A stretch of 64,000 bases of DNA from Angelobacter sp036557225 (GCA_036557225.1 DATBHX010000058.1:1-64000); one strand, 5' to 3'; shown: positions 19,638 to 29,967, counted from the stretch's first letter. Numbers and translations: made by a program. Notes: generated by a model not told the origin, from the letters alone.

Positions 19638-20500
19638 GTGCGCTGTCTCCCAAAGATGCCGCTGGGTTTGAAAGACAGCACGAGAAGGAAAAAAGCGAAA
19701 TCAACAATCAATGCCCATTGATTGCCGGCATAGAGGCTGGTGAGGCTTTCGGTTATACCAAGCACAAGGCCGCCCAGGGCGGCGCCTTCAATCGATCCCA
19801 TACCGCCCAGCACGACCATGACAAAGGCCTTGGTGGTGTAGTCTTCGCCGACACCGGGAAAAAGATAGAGCCGGGGCAGGAGCAGTCCCCCGGCGACCCC
19901 GGCCAGAGCGATCCCAAGAGCGAAGCTGAAGCCCTGAATGCGGGTGAGATTGATACCCATCAGCGGCGCGACTTCAGGGTTCTGCGAGATCGCGCGGAGG
20001 GCTTGCCCGGTGCGGCTTCTGACAACGAACGAACGCAGACCGATGACGAATGCAAGTGCAATCACGAAGGAGAGGACTTCTGCCGCGTTGGCGCCGAACG
20101 GTCCGAGGTGCACGCCGCGGTTCACGAGATCGATGTTGGTCTGGCGATAGTCGGCTTTAAAGATGAGCTGCGCGCCGTCGGTCAGGATGAGGCCGATGCC
20201 GGTAGTCATGAGAATCTGCATGAAGTGCGAACGATTACGCACCGGCCGGATGAACACGAGATAGCAGAGATAGCCAAAGAGAAAGAGGAAGACGCCGGCA
20301 GGCAAAAAGCCCCAGTAGGGATTGAGTTTGAAGAAATCAAACAGAACGTAGGTGGCATACATGCCGACCATGAGGAAAGCGCCATGCGCAAAGTTGACAA
20401 TGCGCATGACGCCAAAGATCAGCGCCAGGCCCATGCCGATCAGAGCGTAGAGGGCGCCGGTCAGTAAGCCATCGGCACAAGCCTGTAAGAAACGCACCAA
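19634..20500 (-). CDS. livH: Branched-chain amino acid ABC transporter permease LivH
   Basis: 288 residues, about eight membrane segments. The N-terminal GALYALIGMGLALIFGVMRI and NFAHGAFLMVG motifs and the RAISQNPEVAPLMGIN coupling segment are characteristic of LivH. It pairs with LivM, whose gene begins inside its last codons. Upstream, about 70 bases separate it from the binding-protein gene. Confidence 0.94.
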   Translation of the reverse strand: MVRFLQACADGLLTGALYALIGMGLALIFGVMRIVNFAHGAFLMVGMYATYVLFDFFKLNPYWGFLPAGVFLFLFGYLCYLVFIRPVRNRSHFMQILMTTGIGLILTDGAQLIFKADYRQTNIDLVNRGVHLGPFGANAAEVLSFVIALAFVIGLRSFVVRSRTGQALRAISQNPEVAPLMGINLTRIQGFSFALGIALAGVAGGLLLPRLYLFPGVGEDYTTKAFVMVVLGGMGSIEGAALGGLVLGITESLTSLYAGNQWALIVDFAFFLLVLSFKPSGIFGRQRT

Positions 20501-20573
20501 CGCTGGTCAAGCCTCCTGTTTCGTGGCTACCTTCAGCCGAAAGTACTTGCAGCGTGCGCTTACAAAAGTCCGC

Positions 20574-21752
20574 TCATCGTTTGGCCCACACCGGAGCGGG
20601 AATAATGGGTTTGGCGTCAGCAGCATCCGCCGGGAAGACCACATGATATTTGCCGCCCTGAATCTGGGTGATCAGAACCGGATGCTGGTTTTGACCGTTA
20701 TCAAACTTGATGGGGCCAAACGGAGTTGAAGCAAGGTTGAGAGACTTGATAGCGTCGCGAATTTTGGCCGGGTCGGCTGACCTGGCGTTGTTCATGGCGG
20801 CGGCCGCGACCTTCAAGGCGGCATACGCCTGAATGGCATGGTAGGCCGGATGGGAGTTGAAGCGCTTGAAGAACTCAGCGTCAAATTCTTTGGAGCCGGC
20901 CCACTTGGCTTCCGGCAGCCACTGGGAAACGGAGAAAGTATACTCCGCGTTCTTGCCTGCGCCCTTGTCCTCGGTGGGAAATTCGGCGGCAGCAAAGCCG
21001 GTACCGGCCGAAGTATAAAACTTGGGATTCAAATCCACTTCCCGCGACTGGCGCATCAGCGTGCTGGCATCCAGCAGGTAGGAGCAAAAATAAATCACCT
21101 CAGGATTCGCCTGCTTCACGCGCTGCAGCACAGCCTTGTAGTCGGGAGACTTGGCTTCATAGGATTCGACAGCAACAAGATTGATTCCCGCTTCTTTCGC
21201 CGCGGCCGTCATGGCCTTCATGTTGGACTGGCCGAAGTTGGTGTTCTCATACACGATTGCCATGGTCTTGGGCGCGCCATTGGCCTTGAGGAAAGCGATG
21301 GTCGCCTTGGCGTAATCGTTGGCGCCGGCGCAGATGCGGAAGACCCAGGGCGATTTGGAGTCCATTACGTTGTCAGCGGTTGCGGTGGGGATGATGAGCG
21401 GCGTTTCGCGTTGCGCTACGGCTCCGACAATCGCTTTCGTGCTCTCACTGGAATACGAGCCGAGAATGATCGGCACGCCATCCTGATCCACCAGCTTGGA
21501 AACGCCCTGGACGGCCTGGTCAGGCTTGCTTTGATCGTTGTAGAAATCAAGTTCGACTTTTTTGCCCAGTACACCGCCCTGAGCGTTAATTTCATCAAGG
21601 GCGATAGCGTAGCCGTTTTTGTGGGCTCCGCCAAAAGCAGCCAGGCTACCTGTGAGCGAGGTGATCACGCCGATTTTGATGGTTCCCTGGCCCCACATTG
21701 GGACAGCGACAATGGAAGCGATGGCGAACGCAAGAAATGTCTTTAGACGCAT
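20574..21752 (-). CDS. livK: Periplasmic binding protein of the branched-chain amino acid transporter
   Basis: 392 residues, type I periplasmic binding protein (Peripla_BP_6). A signal peptide (MRLKTFLAFAIASIVAVPMWG, cleavage near residue 21) is followed by IKIGVITSLTGSLAAFGG, the usual first strand and ligand loop. Further family marks are VPIILGSYSS and GANDYAKATIAFLK. It delivers its ligand, probably a branched-chain amino acid or amide, to LivHM. The start has GAGG upstream. It is the promoter-proximal gene of the liv cluster. The exact ligand cannot be deduced. Confidence 0.9.
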   Translation of the reverse strand: MRLKTFLAFAIASIVAVPMWGQGTIKIGVITSLTGSLAAFGGAHKNGYAIALDEINAQGGVLGKKVELDFYNDQSKPDQAVQGVSKLVDQDGVPIILGSYSSESTKAIVGAVAQRETPLIIPTATADNVMDSKSPWVFRICAGANDYAKATIAFLKANGAPKTMAIVYENTNFGQSNMKAMTAAAKEAGINLVAVESYEAKSPDYKAVLQRVKQANPEVIYFCSYLLDASTLMRQSREVDLNPKFYTSAGTGFAAAEFPTEDKGAGKNAEYTFSVSQWLPEAKWAGSKEFDAEFFKRFNSHPAYHAIQAYAALKVAAAAMNNARSADPAKIRDAIKSLNLASTPFGPIKFDNGQNQHPVLITQIQGGKYHVVFPADAADAKPIIPAPVWAKR

Positions 21753-21971
21753 AGATCCTCGGTTTTCCCGCGCAGGAGATGATTCGAGCGGAGGAATTAT
21801 ACATTTGCAGGGGATAAAGCCCCATCAAATAAAAGCTCTACGGCCCAGCTTAAGCCCGGGCCCTGATACGAACCTGTTCCCCAAAAATCCGCAGTTTGGC
21901 AACTGCAATTTGTTCTCGGCATTTTGAAAAACGCTGCTCGAATGGGATGCAGCTTGATGGCGTGAGAACAC

Positions 21972-23201
21972 TCAGCTCCGCATCAGCAAGCCGACGATCG
22001 AGGCTGACATGAGATTGGCCATGGTCCCAGCAATCATGGCGCGGAAGCCTAGCTTGGCGAGCACGTCTCGCTTGCTAGGGGCAAGAGCGCCAATGCCGCC
22101 GATCTGTATTCCAATAGAGCTGAAATTGGCAAAGCCGCAGAGAGCGAATGTTGCGATGGTGAACGACCGGGGATCGAGCGCGGCCTTGATCGCGCCCAAA
22201 TCCCTATAGGCAATCAGTTCATTGATTACAGTTCGCGTACCCAAAAGGCCTCCGACGGCGGAACAATCCTTGCCCGGCACGCCAATGAGCCATGCAACTG
22301 GATAAAAGATCGCGCCGAGCACCTTTTGGATACTTTCAGGGAACCAGGCAATGTGTTGGTGGGTCCAGCCCATGATCCCATTCAGCAGGGCGATGAGCGC
22401 CAGAAAAGAAATGAGCATAATAGCGACGTTGAAGGCCAGTTGGCCGCCATCGATCGTCCCGCGGGCAATGGCGCCAAGAATATTGGAATCCCTGTGCATT
22501 TCTTCTTTTGCTATTTCAACGGTGCCGGCAGTTTTTGGATGCTCAGTTTCTGGCACAAGCATTTTGGCCATCAGAATTGTGCCCGGCGCCGTCATAATCA
22601 CAGCGGCCAGGAGATGCTCCGGAAGAACGCCAAAACCGATGTAGGCTGCCATGATGCCGCCGGAAACGTGGGCCATGCCGGCGGTCATGATGGTCATAAG
22701 CTCAGACTTGGTACATTCGGGGAGCAGAGGACGGATGGTCAGCGGCGCTTCCGTCTGGCCCATAAAGATGGATGCTGCGACGTTCAGCGATTCCGCGCCG
22801 CTCACAGCCATGAACCGGCTCATCGCCCACGCCATGCCTTTGATAATCAATTGCATGACTCCAAGGTGATAGAGCAGCGCAAAAAATGCTGAGACAAAGA
22901 TGATGGTGGGCAGCACCTGAAAGGCAAAGAAAAAGCCCAGATGCGAAGTATTGGAGCCGAGGTCACCAAAGACAAAACTTGAGCCCGCAAACGAATAACC
23001 CAACAGCGTTTTGACTGTACCTCCGGCGGCAGTCATGAACTTCTGGCCGAAGGTGAAGCGGATTACGATCCAGGCGAAGAAGAATTGCAGGCCGAGCCCC
23101 CACAGAACGGTCTTCAGGCGAATGGCCTTGCGGTCAGTGGAAAACAGGTAGGCGATCGAGAGGAAGACAATGATGCCCAGCAAGCCTGCAAATCGTGACA
23201 T
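21972..23201 (-). CDS. nupC: NupC-type concentrative nucleoside transporter
   Basis: 409 residues, strongly hydrophobic with about ten membrane segments. Family motifs include the substrate-binding SAFFALLYHLGVMQ and SLNVAASIFMGQTEAPL segments, TAGMAHVSGGIMAAYIGFG and LIAYRDLGAI. CNT/NupC proteins import nucleosides with protons or sodium. The neighbouring genes encode enzymes that deaminate or phosphorolyse nucleosides, so this is the uptake step of a salvage module. It is on the same strand as the deaminase gene, about 116 bases downstream of it. Confidence 0.93.
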   Translation of the reverse strand: MSRFAGLLGIIVFLSIAYLFSTDRKAIRLKTVLWGLGLQFFFAWIVIRFTFGQKFMTAAGGTVKTLLGYSFAGSSFVFGDLGSNTSHLGFFFAFQVLPTIIFVSAFFALLYHLGVMQLIIKGMAWAMSRFMAVSGAESLNVAASIFMGQTEAPLTIRPLLPECTKSELMTIMTAGMAHVSGGIMAAYIGFGVLPEHLLAAVIMTAPGTILMAKMLVPETEHPKTAGTVEIAKEEMHRDSNILGAIARGTIDGGQLAFNVAIMLISFLALIALLNGIMGWTHQHIAWFPESIQKVLGAIFYPVAWLIGVPGKDCSAVGGLLGTRTVINELIAYRDLGAIKAALDPRSFTIATFALCGFANFSSIGIQIGGIGALAPSKRDVLAKLGFRAMIAGTMANLMSASIVGLLMRS

Positions 23202-23317
23202 GAGGGTCCTTTGCGATGAAATGTGGGTGAAAAAATCCCGTCTATTGTAGCTGGAGTGTCAAGGGAAATCGCCGTGATCGGAGGAGTAACACAATCCTTA
23301 GCTATGGTTTTGTGCGC

Positions 23318-24865
23318 TTAGAATTCGCTCTCAAATTGTGAGAATGACTTCTCCAGAGCCCACTCCTGGCGGGCTTTTTCGCTGGTGGCGAGAAGGTGCG
23401 AACACACGGGAGAGGTTTTTGCGGTCGCGGGAGCTTCTGAGGCACAGGCGGCTACGCGTACGGCTTTGGCGGAATCCTTCCACAGGCTTTCACCGGGAAG
23501 GAAGCTGTATTCCAGGCTGTTGCGGGCAAACGTCTTGAGTTGGAGGTAGCTGAGCTTGTAGGTCTCAGCGGCGCGCTGGAACTCCTGAGTGATGTCACCG
23601 CGGGAGACGCCTTCGTCGTCGGTGGCCAGCGCGATCGGGACGCCGAACTTCAAGTACATTGGCAGTGGATGGTGGATCCCGGTCACATTAAGAATTACGT
23701 CATTGCTGGTAAGGCAGACTTCGACCAGGATTCGTTTCTCGGCCATCATGCGCAGGAGCGCTTCCGGCTCTGCTTCCTGCATGACGTCAACCCCGTGGCC
23801 GATGCGCACCGCGTGGCCACGCACGATTGAGGCGTGAATATGAAAGAGCTCTTCCGAAGGTACAAGCTGCGGCGTCAGTTCCCCGGCATGGAGCGTAATC
23901 TGGACTTTGGGATACAAGCCGTGCAGGAAATCAAGCATGCGCATGTGCGAGTTGAAGTCGCGGATGGGAATGAACCAGTCTTCCGCCATCACCAGGTTGA
24001 GGCCAACCACGCGCGGGTCTTTCGATGCCATCTCAAATCCAGCAAGAATCTGGGCAAAGACCGCGCCTTCGGGCAAGCCGCGCGCAACCTGGTAGAGATA
24101 GCGTGTCTGAACGGTGCAGCCGGGATCGGCTTCAGGCTGGCCGCAGCGGAGTTCTTCATTCACTTTCTTCTCGGTCGCGTCGAGGAAAGCGGAGGCGTCG
24201 GCAGCGATCTGCGGAAGTCCTTGAGCCAGGAGCTGGTCGCGCATGGCGGTAAGGTCATTGTTCCAGTTGAGCTTTGCGCCAAGCCGGGCGGCAAAGCCGT
24301 TATCAGGATTGAACATCAGCTCCATATATTGAAGATGGCCTTCGGCCGCGCGCGAGCGGACTTCCACCAGCATTTCCGCAGTGTGATTGTTGGTGGCAGC
24401 GCCAAACTTGCCGAAGGTGGCAAAGAAGTGGTCATGGCCAGACTCCGGGCCGGGATGAAACTGGCGCATGGAGAAAGCATCGAGCAGGTCGCCATACAGT
24501 ACAGGGTCCTGCAAAGCGGTAGTCGCAGGTGGCTTGCCTGCGCTGGGGTCGCATGGTGGCGACGAGAGAGAGAGAGCAGCGCGATCGACGCACAGGCCAT
24601 CCTGCGCTGCCCATTTGATAAAAGTCTCCGCGTAAACGGCGCCGGAGAGATGATTATGGAGATCGCCTCCCTTGGGCATCTGCGCCAGGAAAGCATGCAG
24701 CAGCAACGGCTGGTTGCGGACCGATTCAAAATAGCGGGCCGCCTTCTGCTCGCGAGTGGCACCTGTGCCCGGCTTTTTCTGTGGCCAGGCCGATGGCGTG
24801 ATGGCCATCACAAAAATACAAAACAAAATGAAGCGAGACACGGCGAGTCGGCGAAGGCGTACCAT
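23318..24865 (-). CDS. Secreted adenosine deaminase-family protein
   Basis: 515 residues, longer than cytosolic adenosine deaminases (about 330-350). An N-terminal signal peptide (residues 1-28, ending AWPQ) indicates export. Zinc and catalytic motifs are KGGDLHNHLSGA (HxH), ITLHAGE, VRIGHG and ATDDEGV, the complete deaminase set. The middle carries extra segments, including two pairs of cysteines, as in secreted ADGF-like enzymes. The likely reaction is adenosine or deoxyadenosine to (deoxy)inosine outside the cytoplasm, before uptake by the NupC protein encoded just downstream. A cytosolic phosphorylase gene lies divergently upstream. Confidence 0.87.
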   Translation of the reverse strand: MVRLRRLAVSRFILFCIFVMAITPSAWPQKKPGTGATREQKAARYFESVRNQPLLLHAFLAQMPKGGDLHNHLSGAVYAETFIKWAAQDGLCVDRAALSLSSPPCDPSAGKPPATTALQDPVLYGDLLDAFSMRQFHPGPESGHDHFFATFGKFGAATNNHTAEMLVEVRSRAAEGHLQYMELMFNPDNGFAARLGAKLNWNNDLTAMRDQLLAQGLPQIAADASAFLDATEKKVNEELRCGQPEADPGCTVQTRYLYQVARGLPEGAVFAQILAGFEMASKDPRVVGLNLVMAEDWFIPIRDFNSHMRMLDFLHGLYPKVQITLHAGELTPQLVPSEELFHIHASIVRGHAVRIGHGVDVMQEAEPEALLRMMAEKRILVEVCLTSNDVILNVTGIHHPLPMYLKFGVPIALATDDEGVSRGDITQEFQRAAETYKLSYLQLKTFARNSLEYSFLPGESLWKDSAKAVRVAACASEAPATAKTSPVCSHLLATSEKARQEWALEKSFSQFESEF

Positions 24866-24949
24866 GGATCGGAACTATAGCATTACAATTTGCGTTGTGC
24901 ATTAAGGGGCGTGGTCGGATTTCACAAGAAAGGATGATGCATCGGACGC

Positions 24950-25798
24950 ATGAGCATGAACGACCAGTTTGGCCAGGCAGAAGAGGCAGCAAGGTTTATT
25001 GCTTCAAGAAGCCCGATTAAGCCGGTAGTGGCGATCGTGCTGGGATCGGGGCTGGGAGAGTTTGCCGATGAATTGAAAGACGCCATCCGCATTCGCTACC
25101 AGGAGATTCCCCACTTTGCCCACTCAACTGCGGTGGGGCACGCTGGGCAGCTTGTGCTCGGCAACATTGGCGCGTGGCCGGTGGTGATCATGCAGGGGCG
25201 CGTGCATCTGTATGAAGGCTACCCGGCGCAGACCGTGGTCTTTCCCATGCGCGTCTTTGCCCGCATGGGAGTACGCGCAGCGATCCTGACCAACGCCGCG
25301 GGCGGCATCAACCTGGAATTCGGGCAAGGCCGGCTGGTGGTGATCAAAGACCACATCAATTTGCAGGGACAGAATCCGCTGGTGGGCGCGGAAGACCAGC
25401 GCTTTGGTTTGCGCTTCATTGATATGACCGAGGCCTATGCAAAGAACTACCGGCAGATGACGCTGGAGGCAGGCAGGCGTTTGGGAATTCATCTCGCCGA
25501 AGGCGTCTACGCGGCGCTGCTGGGCCCGAGCTATGAAACGCCGGCAGAGATACGGCTCCTGCGCACGATTGGGGCTGATCTGGTGGGGATGTCGACCGTG
25601 CCGGAGGTGATTGTGGCGCGGCAGATGGGAATCAAAGTTCTGGCGATCTCATGCGTGACGAATATGGCCGCGGGGACAACTGACAAACCTATCAACCATG
25701 AAGAGGTGTTGGAGATCGGACGAAAGATTGCGGGGCAGTTCAAGGCGTTATTGCGCGATGTGATTCCAGTAATCGCGCAGGATGCGGCGAAGGCATAG
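24950..25798 (+). CDS. punA: Purine nucleoside phosphorylase (trimeric class)
   Basis: 282 residues, typical of the trimeric (class II, low-molecular-mass) phosphorylases that split inosine and guanosine into base and ribose-1-phosphate. Motifs seen are AIVLGSGLGEF (phosphate loop), GHAGQLVLG, GRVHLYEGY, LTNAAGGIN, GPSYETPAEI, VGMSTVPEV and the CVTNMAAG segment with the base-binding asparagine. It is divergent from the secreted adenosine deaminase and ends nine bases from the convergent pyrimidine phosphorylase gene. Confidence 0.93.
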   Translation: MSMNDQFGQAEEAARFIASRSPIKPVVAIVLGSGLGEFADELKDAIRIRYQEIPHFAHSTAVGHAGQLVLGNIGAWPVVIMQGRVHLYEGYPAQTVVFPMRVFARMGVRAAILTNAAGGINLEFGQGRLVVIKDHINLQGQNPLVGAEDQRFGLRFIDMTEAYAKNYRQMTLEAGRRLGIHLAEGVYAALLGPSYETPAEIRLLRTIGADLVGMSTVPEVIVARQMGIKVLAISCVTNMAAGTTDKPINHEEVLEIGRKIAGQFKALLRDVIPVIAQDAAKA

Positions 25799-25807
25799 AA
25801 CGCGGGC

Positions 25808-27154
25808 TCATTCCGGAATGATTGCCGCGGCCGACATTGCCACGGAATCGCCGATGATGCGATGAACAAGCGAGCGCTTCTGCAACAAGGGAGCGGCTTC
25901 GATGCGATAACTTTCGAGAATCAGGGGCTCCGCCTGTTGGAGACGTTCGGTTGAGTTGTAATAGATGGTGCAGAGTGGTTCGCCGGCGGCAACTTTGTCG
26001 CCGATTTTTTTATGGACCATGATGCCCACGGCGGGATCGACTGCATCTTCTTTTTTTGCCCGTCCGCCGCCGAGAAGAACTCCAGCGGTGCCGATTTTCT
26101 CCGTCATGAAGCCGGTGACAAATCCGGAAGAAGAGCTTTTTACTTCGGCTGTATGTCGCGCCAGGGGCAGAAGGCCGGGATCGTCGATTACCGCCGGATT
26201 GCCGCCCTGGAGGCGAATCATCTCGCGGAATTTGTCTCGGGCTTTGCCGCTCGAGATCATCTGCTCGGCCAGTTCCCTTCCCTGATCGACCGTCTCGACG
26301 CGTTTGCCGAGCAAAAACATCCAAGCCGAGAGAATGAGGCAGAGTTCGCGTAGATCGTCAGGGCCTTTGCCGTTGAGGACGTCAATGCACTCGGCGACCT
26401 CAAGTGCATTGCCGACGGCGCGGCCCAGGGGCTGGTCCATGTCTGTGATCAGAGCAACAATGCGCTTGCCCAGGCGCTGGCCGGTTTCAACCATGAGTTC
26501 GGCAAGGAAGACCGCGTCTTTTTCGGCCTTCATGAAAGCGCCGCTGCCGGTTTTGACGTCGAGCACCAGCGCGTCAATGCCTTCGGCGAGCTTCTTGCTC
26601 ATGATGGACGCGCAGATCAGATACGGACTCTCCACCGTACCGGTGACGTCGCGCAGGGCGTAGATTTTTTTGTCGGCGGGAGCGATCTCCTTGGTCTGGC
26701 CGATCAACCCGGCGCCGCACTGGGAGAGGACGCGGCGGAAACCGGCGACAGACAGATTCACGTTGAAACCGGGAATGGATTCCAGCTTGTCGAGCGTGCC
26801 GCCGGTGTGCCCGAGGCCGCGACCGCTGATCATGGGAACATAGAGGCCGGCAGCGGCAACAATAGGCGCAAGCACGAGAGACGTTTTGTCGCCAACGCCG
26901 CCGGTGGAGTGCTTGTCGACCTTGGCGGCAGGAAGTTCGGGAAAGCTCAGGACCTCGCCGGAGTTGAGCATGGATTCGGTAAGGGTGGCGAGTTCGGCGC
27001 GGGTCATGCCGCGCAGGAGTACAGCCATGAGCCACGCGGACATCTGATAGTCCGGGATCGCGTCGCGGGTGTAGCCGTTGACGAGGAATTCGATCTCATT
27101 GCGCTGAAGTTCGGCGCCATCGCGTTTGCGGCGGATCAGGTCTGTGACAAGCAT
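25808..27154 (-). CDS. deoA: Pyrimidine-nucleoside (thymidine) phosphorylase
   Basis: 448 residues, the usual length for the Pdp/DeoA family. The signature KVDKHSTGGVGDKTS, the SGRGLGHTGGTLDKLE loop and DVKTGSGAFMK with the phosphate-binding residues are intact. It converts thymidine, deoxyuridine and probably uridine to base and (deoxy)ribose-1-phosphate. Whether it is thymidine-specific or broad cannot be told by eye. It lies downstream of the cytidine deaminase on the same strand, which would turn cytidine into its substrate uridine. Confidence 0.93.
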   Translation of the reverse strand: MLVTDLIRRKRDGAELQRNEIEFLVNGYTRDAIPDYQMSAWLMAVLLRGMTRAELATLTESMLNSGEVLSFPELPAAKVDKHSTGGVGDKTSLVLAPIVAAAGLYVPMISGRGLGHTGGTLDKLESIPGFNVNLSVAGFRRVLSQCGAGLIGQTKEIAPADKKIYALRDVTGTVESPYLICASIMSKKLAEGIDALVLDVKTGSGAFMKAEKDAVFLAELMVETGQRLGKRIVALITDMDQPLGRAVGNALEVAECIDVLNGKGPDDLRELCLILSAWMFLLGKRVETVDQGRELAEQMISSGKARDKFREMIRLQGGNPAVIDDPGLLPLARHTAEVKSSSSGFVTGFMTEKIGTAGVLLGGGRAKKEDAVDPAVGIMVHKKIGDKVAAGEPLCTIYYNSTERLQQAEPLILESYRIEAAPLLQKRSLVHRIIGDSVAMSAAAIIPE

Positions 27155-27184
27155 GGGTTCGGCGGATTCTGAGCTGGTGCCCGG

Positions 27185-27595
27185 TTAGGATAACCGGAAA
27201 GTTTCTGGTAGTAAATCAGCAATGGTGGATTCCTGAAAGCCATTCTTGCCCTGAAAGATGACCACAATATCGTCTCCAAATTCGGCGATCACCTGGCGGC
27301 AGGCGCCGCAGGGCGAGCATGGCACCTGATTGCGATTGGCCACCGCGACAGCCCGCACCACAAGCTTGCCATGCGTCTTCTGGACCGCAGTGAAGATCGC
27401 GGAGCGCTCGGCGCAGATGGTCAGACCGTAGGAGGCGTTTTCGACGTTGCATCCGGTGAAGATCTGGCCCTGGTCGGTGAGGACGGCGGCGCCAACGTGA
27501 AAGTTGGAATACGGAGCGTAAGCGCGATGGAAGGCTTGTTTGGCGGCGTCGAGAAGCTGGTCGCGTTCGGTGGGAGAAATCGGCGTTGAGGACAT
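27185..27595 (-). CDS. cdd: Cytidine deaminase
   Basis: 136 residues from the ATG at 27595, preceded by CTGGAG; longer in-frame starts exist but would exceed the usual 130-140 residues. Zinc-site motifs are TGCNVENAS, CAERSAIF (CxE) and PCSPCGACRQV. The enzyme deaminates cytidine and deoxycytidine to uridine derivatives and completes the nucleoside salvage group, with the pyrimidine phosphorylase gene 30 bases downstream. Confidence 0.94.
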   Translation of the reverse strand: MSSTPISPTERDQLLDAAKQAFHRAYAPYSNFHVGAAVLTDQGQIFTGCNVENASYGLTICAERSAIFTAVQKTHGKLVVRAVAVANRNQVPCSPCGACRQVIAEFGDDIVVIFQGKNGFQESTIADLLPETFRLS

Positions 27596-27660
27596 GGCAG
27601 GCTCCAGGTGAACTGAATACAGTAACCTATCCGCAAGGAGCGCGAAAGTATGAGCACCTG

Positions 27661-27696
27661 CAAACAAACAGGCGCCGGTGGGCATACCAGCGCCTG
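27661..27696 (-). terminator. Rho-independent terminator after the DUF5916-type gene
   Basis: Reading the minus strand, CAGGCGC and GCGCCTG form a stem (27669-27696) extended by GGT/ACC and followed by TTTGTTTG. It begins about 20 bases after the stop of the gene ending at 27717. Confidence 0.7.
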
Positions 27697-27716
27697 CTCA
27701 CAGCTACGCGGACAAA

Positions 27717-29948
27717 CTAGAGTCTGAAAGCATAGCTGAGCTTGATAAAGAATTGGCGGGCGGTCAGATTGCTGAAGCTGAAGCCCGGTGTACGGCTGAA
27801 GCCGAGAGGGTTGGCGGGATCGAGTCCCAGGTTCTCATAGCGATCGGAATAGCCGGCATAGATTGCGGTACCGGGATGGACGAAATAAGTAAGCAGCAGA
27901 TCGTAGTTCAGGCGCTGGGTGTGCTGGAAGTCGGCCAGCAACGGATTTCCAGCAAGACCGTTGTAGTCAACAATCACACGAAACGAAAGCGGGCGGCTGA
28001 GCTGATAGTTCAGCTTGGAGCGCATGATGTGATTCTCAAAGATCACACCGGAAAAATTTCCCAGGCGGCTGAAGAGGTACTTCTCTTCGAACTGCAGATG
28101 ACGGCCGGGTTTGATGGTGACGCCGGCAGAAGCGTCGGTTGCGTTACCCAGCGCGGGGAGAACGCCGGTTGCGGGAAAGAAATTGATCTCCTGGCCCTGC
28201 GAGTAGAAGGCGTTGAAACCAATGACGCGTCGGTTCGATGAAAAGCTGGCATAGCTCGAGCTTTTACGGAAGCCGATGCCCTGGTAACGCTCAAACGATT
28301 CCAGACGGCCAAAGCTCAACGAGGTCGGTCCTTTGAAGTTGAATTGCAGCGGCATGTCGGCAAACCAATTTTGCAGAACATTGTTGTGATCGTACGCCAC
28401 CTGGGCGGAGAAGAGCGGGCCTGCGCTGGTGAGCACGCCGCCCTCGGGACGCCACTGATAGCTCAGGTTCTGCGTGAGCTCGCGAACGTCTGTACGCAGA
28501 AAGAAGCCGAGATCGTTGCCGGCAAAGTTGGAATCGCGGTCCTGATAGGTGGTGGATGAATTGAAGCGGCGGCCAACGTGGCGCAGGTCGGCATAGATGG
28601 CGTTGCCGTGCGCGAGTTCTGCACCATTACCGGCAAGAACGCCGCTCTGCATGAACTGCCCGGTGAGGACCCAGTTGGGGCCGAGCTTGAGGCGCGTATC
28701 GACTGACCAGAGATTGATGGAGGCGCTGCCGAACTGGCGACGTGTGACCATCGCGCCGACGCTCGAACCGCCTTTCAAGAGGCGCTGCACGCGGCCGACA
28801 AAGACTTCGGCGTGGTCGCCGTATTGCGGGCTATCGAGCGGCTCAAGCAGGCCTGGAGCGCGATCGTCGACGCCGAGAAAGCCGATCTTCCAATCGCCAA
28901 CCTTACCGGTGAGACGGAGGCCATACTGCGGGTCGACGATGCGGCGGGTAAACAGCACTGTTTCCGGCGTAGCGAAATAGTCAGAGTTTTCCAGAAAGAA
29001 CGGGCGCTTTTCCGGGAAGAAGACTTCATAGCGCTGGTTGGTGGTGACCTGCGGCTCGTCGGACTCGATCTGGCTGAAGTCGGGATTGACGGTGGCATCG
29101 AGCGTAAGCGCGTCGTGGATCACGATTTTGGCATCGATGCCGCCGCGATAGACGGGCTGCGACTTGGTGATGGCGGGAGTTGTGGTGGTATCGAGAAATT
29201 TTTCGCCGCCGGCGTAGATATACGGTGTGAACGCCATGTTGCGGGCCGCGTGTGCGTGCTCCGGACTTTCCATGGAGGCAAATTGCGGAACATATGCTTC
29301 AATCTTTTCAGTGAGCAGCGGCCAGGTGGAAACTTCGCGATTGCCGGGAATCACGCGGCCAAGAGCGATGCCTCAGGTGCCGGCGTGCTGCGAGCGCGAG
29401 TGAAAACGCAGGCTCTTGAAGGGAATGGAGAAGAGCACCACGTAGCCGTCCTTGGTGATCCGGCCCTTCGATTGCCAGACAGCGTCAAAGCTGAAATCGT
29501 CTTCATCGACACCTTCGGCGGTGATGCCGTCAAGCTGTATGCCAAGGGGGTTGGCGAAAAATTCATAGGCGCGCTGGCCGTCATGAAACGTGTCGAGCGA
29601 GACGCTGACGGCGTCGTCGGTGGCGATGTCTTCGCGGCGGGCCATGTGCGCGCGCAGCATATGCGGATCGGCCTGGCAGACAAAAGCTACATAAAGGTTG
29701 CGGGCGTCGTAGGAGAGATACGCCGTGGTGGCCTGGCTGGAAGGAGCGCCGTCACGCGGCTTGCGCTGGCGAAAATCGGTGATCTTGAGCGCGGTCTCAT
29801 GCGGCTTGCCGCCGATGAAGTCTTCCAGCTGCGGTGGATGGTCCACGTGGGGGACGCGAATTGTAGCCTTCTCTTCTCCCACCAGTTTCAAGGTGGCGAG
29901 CAGGACCAGAGCGCTGCAGACGAGAGACCAGCCGAATCGAATACGCAT
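27717..29948 (-). pseudogene. DUF5916 / carbohydrate-binding family 9-like membrane protein, interrupted by in-frame TGA
   Basis: Two consecutive open segments in the same frame (29948-29376 and 29372-27717) are separated only by a TGA at 29373-29375. Together they would give a protein of about 743 residues: signal peptide, a CBM9-like beta-sandwich (TAYLSYDARNLYVAF, IPFKSLRF), then a long beta-strand-rich C-terminal part ending in an aromatic residue context (LSYAFRL) as in outer-membrane barrels. At the stop, the family as I recall it reads TWGIALGRVIP; here it is T-stop-GIALGRVIP, so TGG has become TGA. The rest of the sequence is well preserved, which argues for a recent mutation, a sequencing error or readthrough. 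Function of the family is unknown. Confidence 0.75.
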
Positions 29949-29967
29949 TGCTTTGCTTTTCCTTTTT

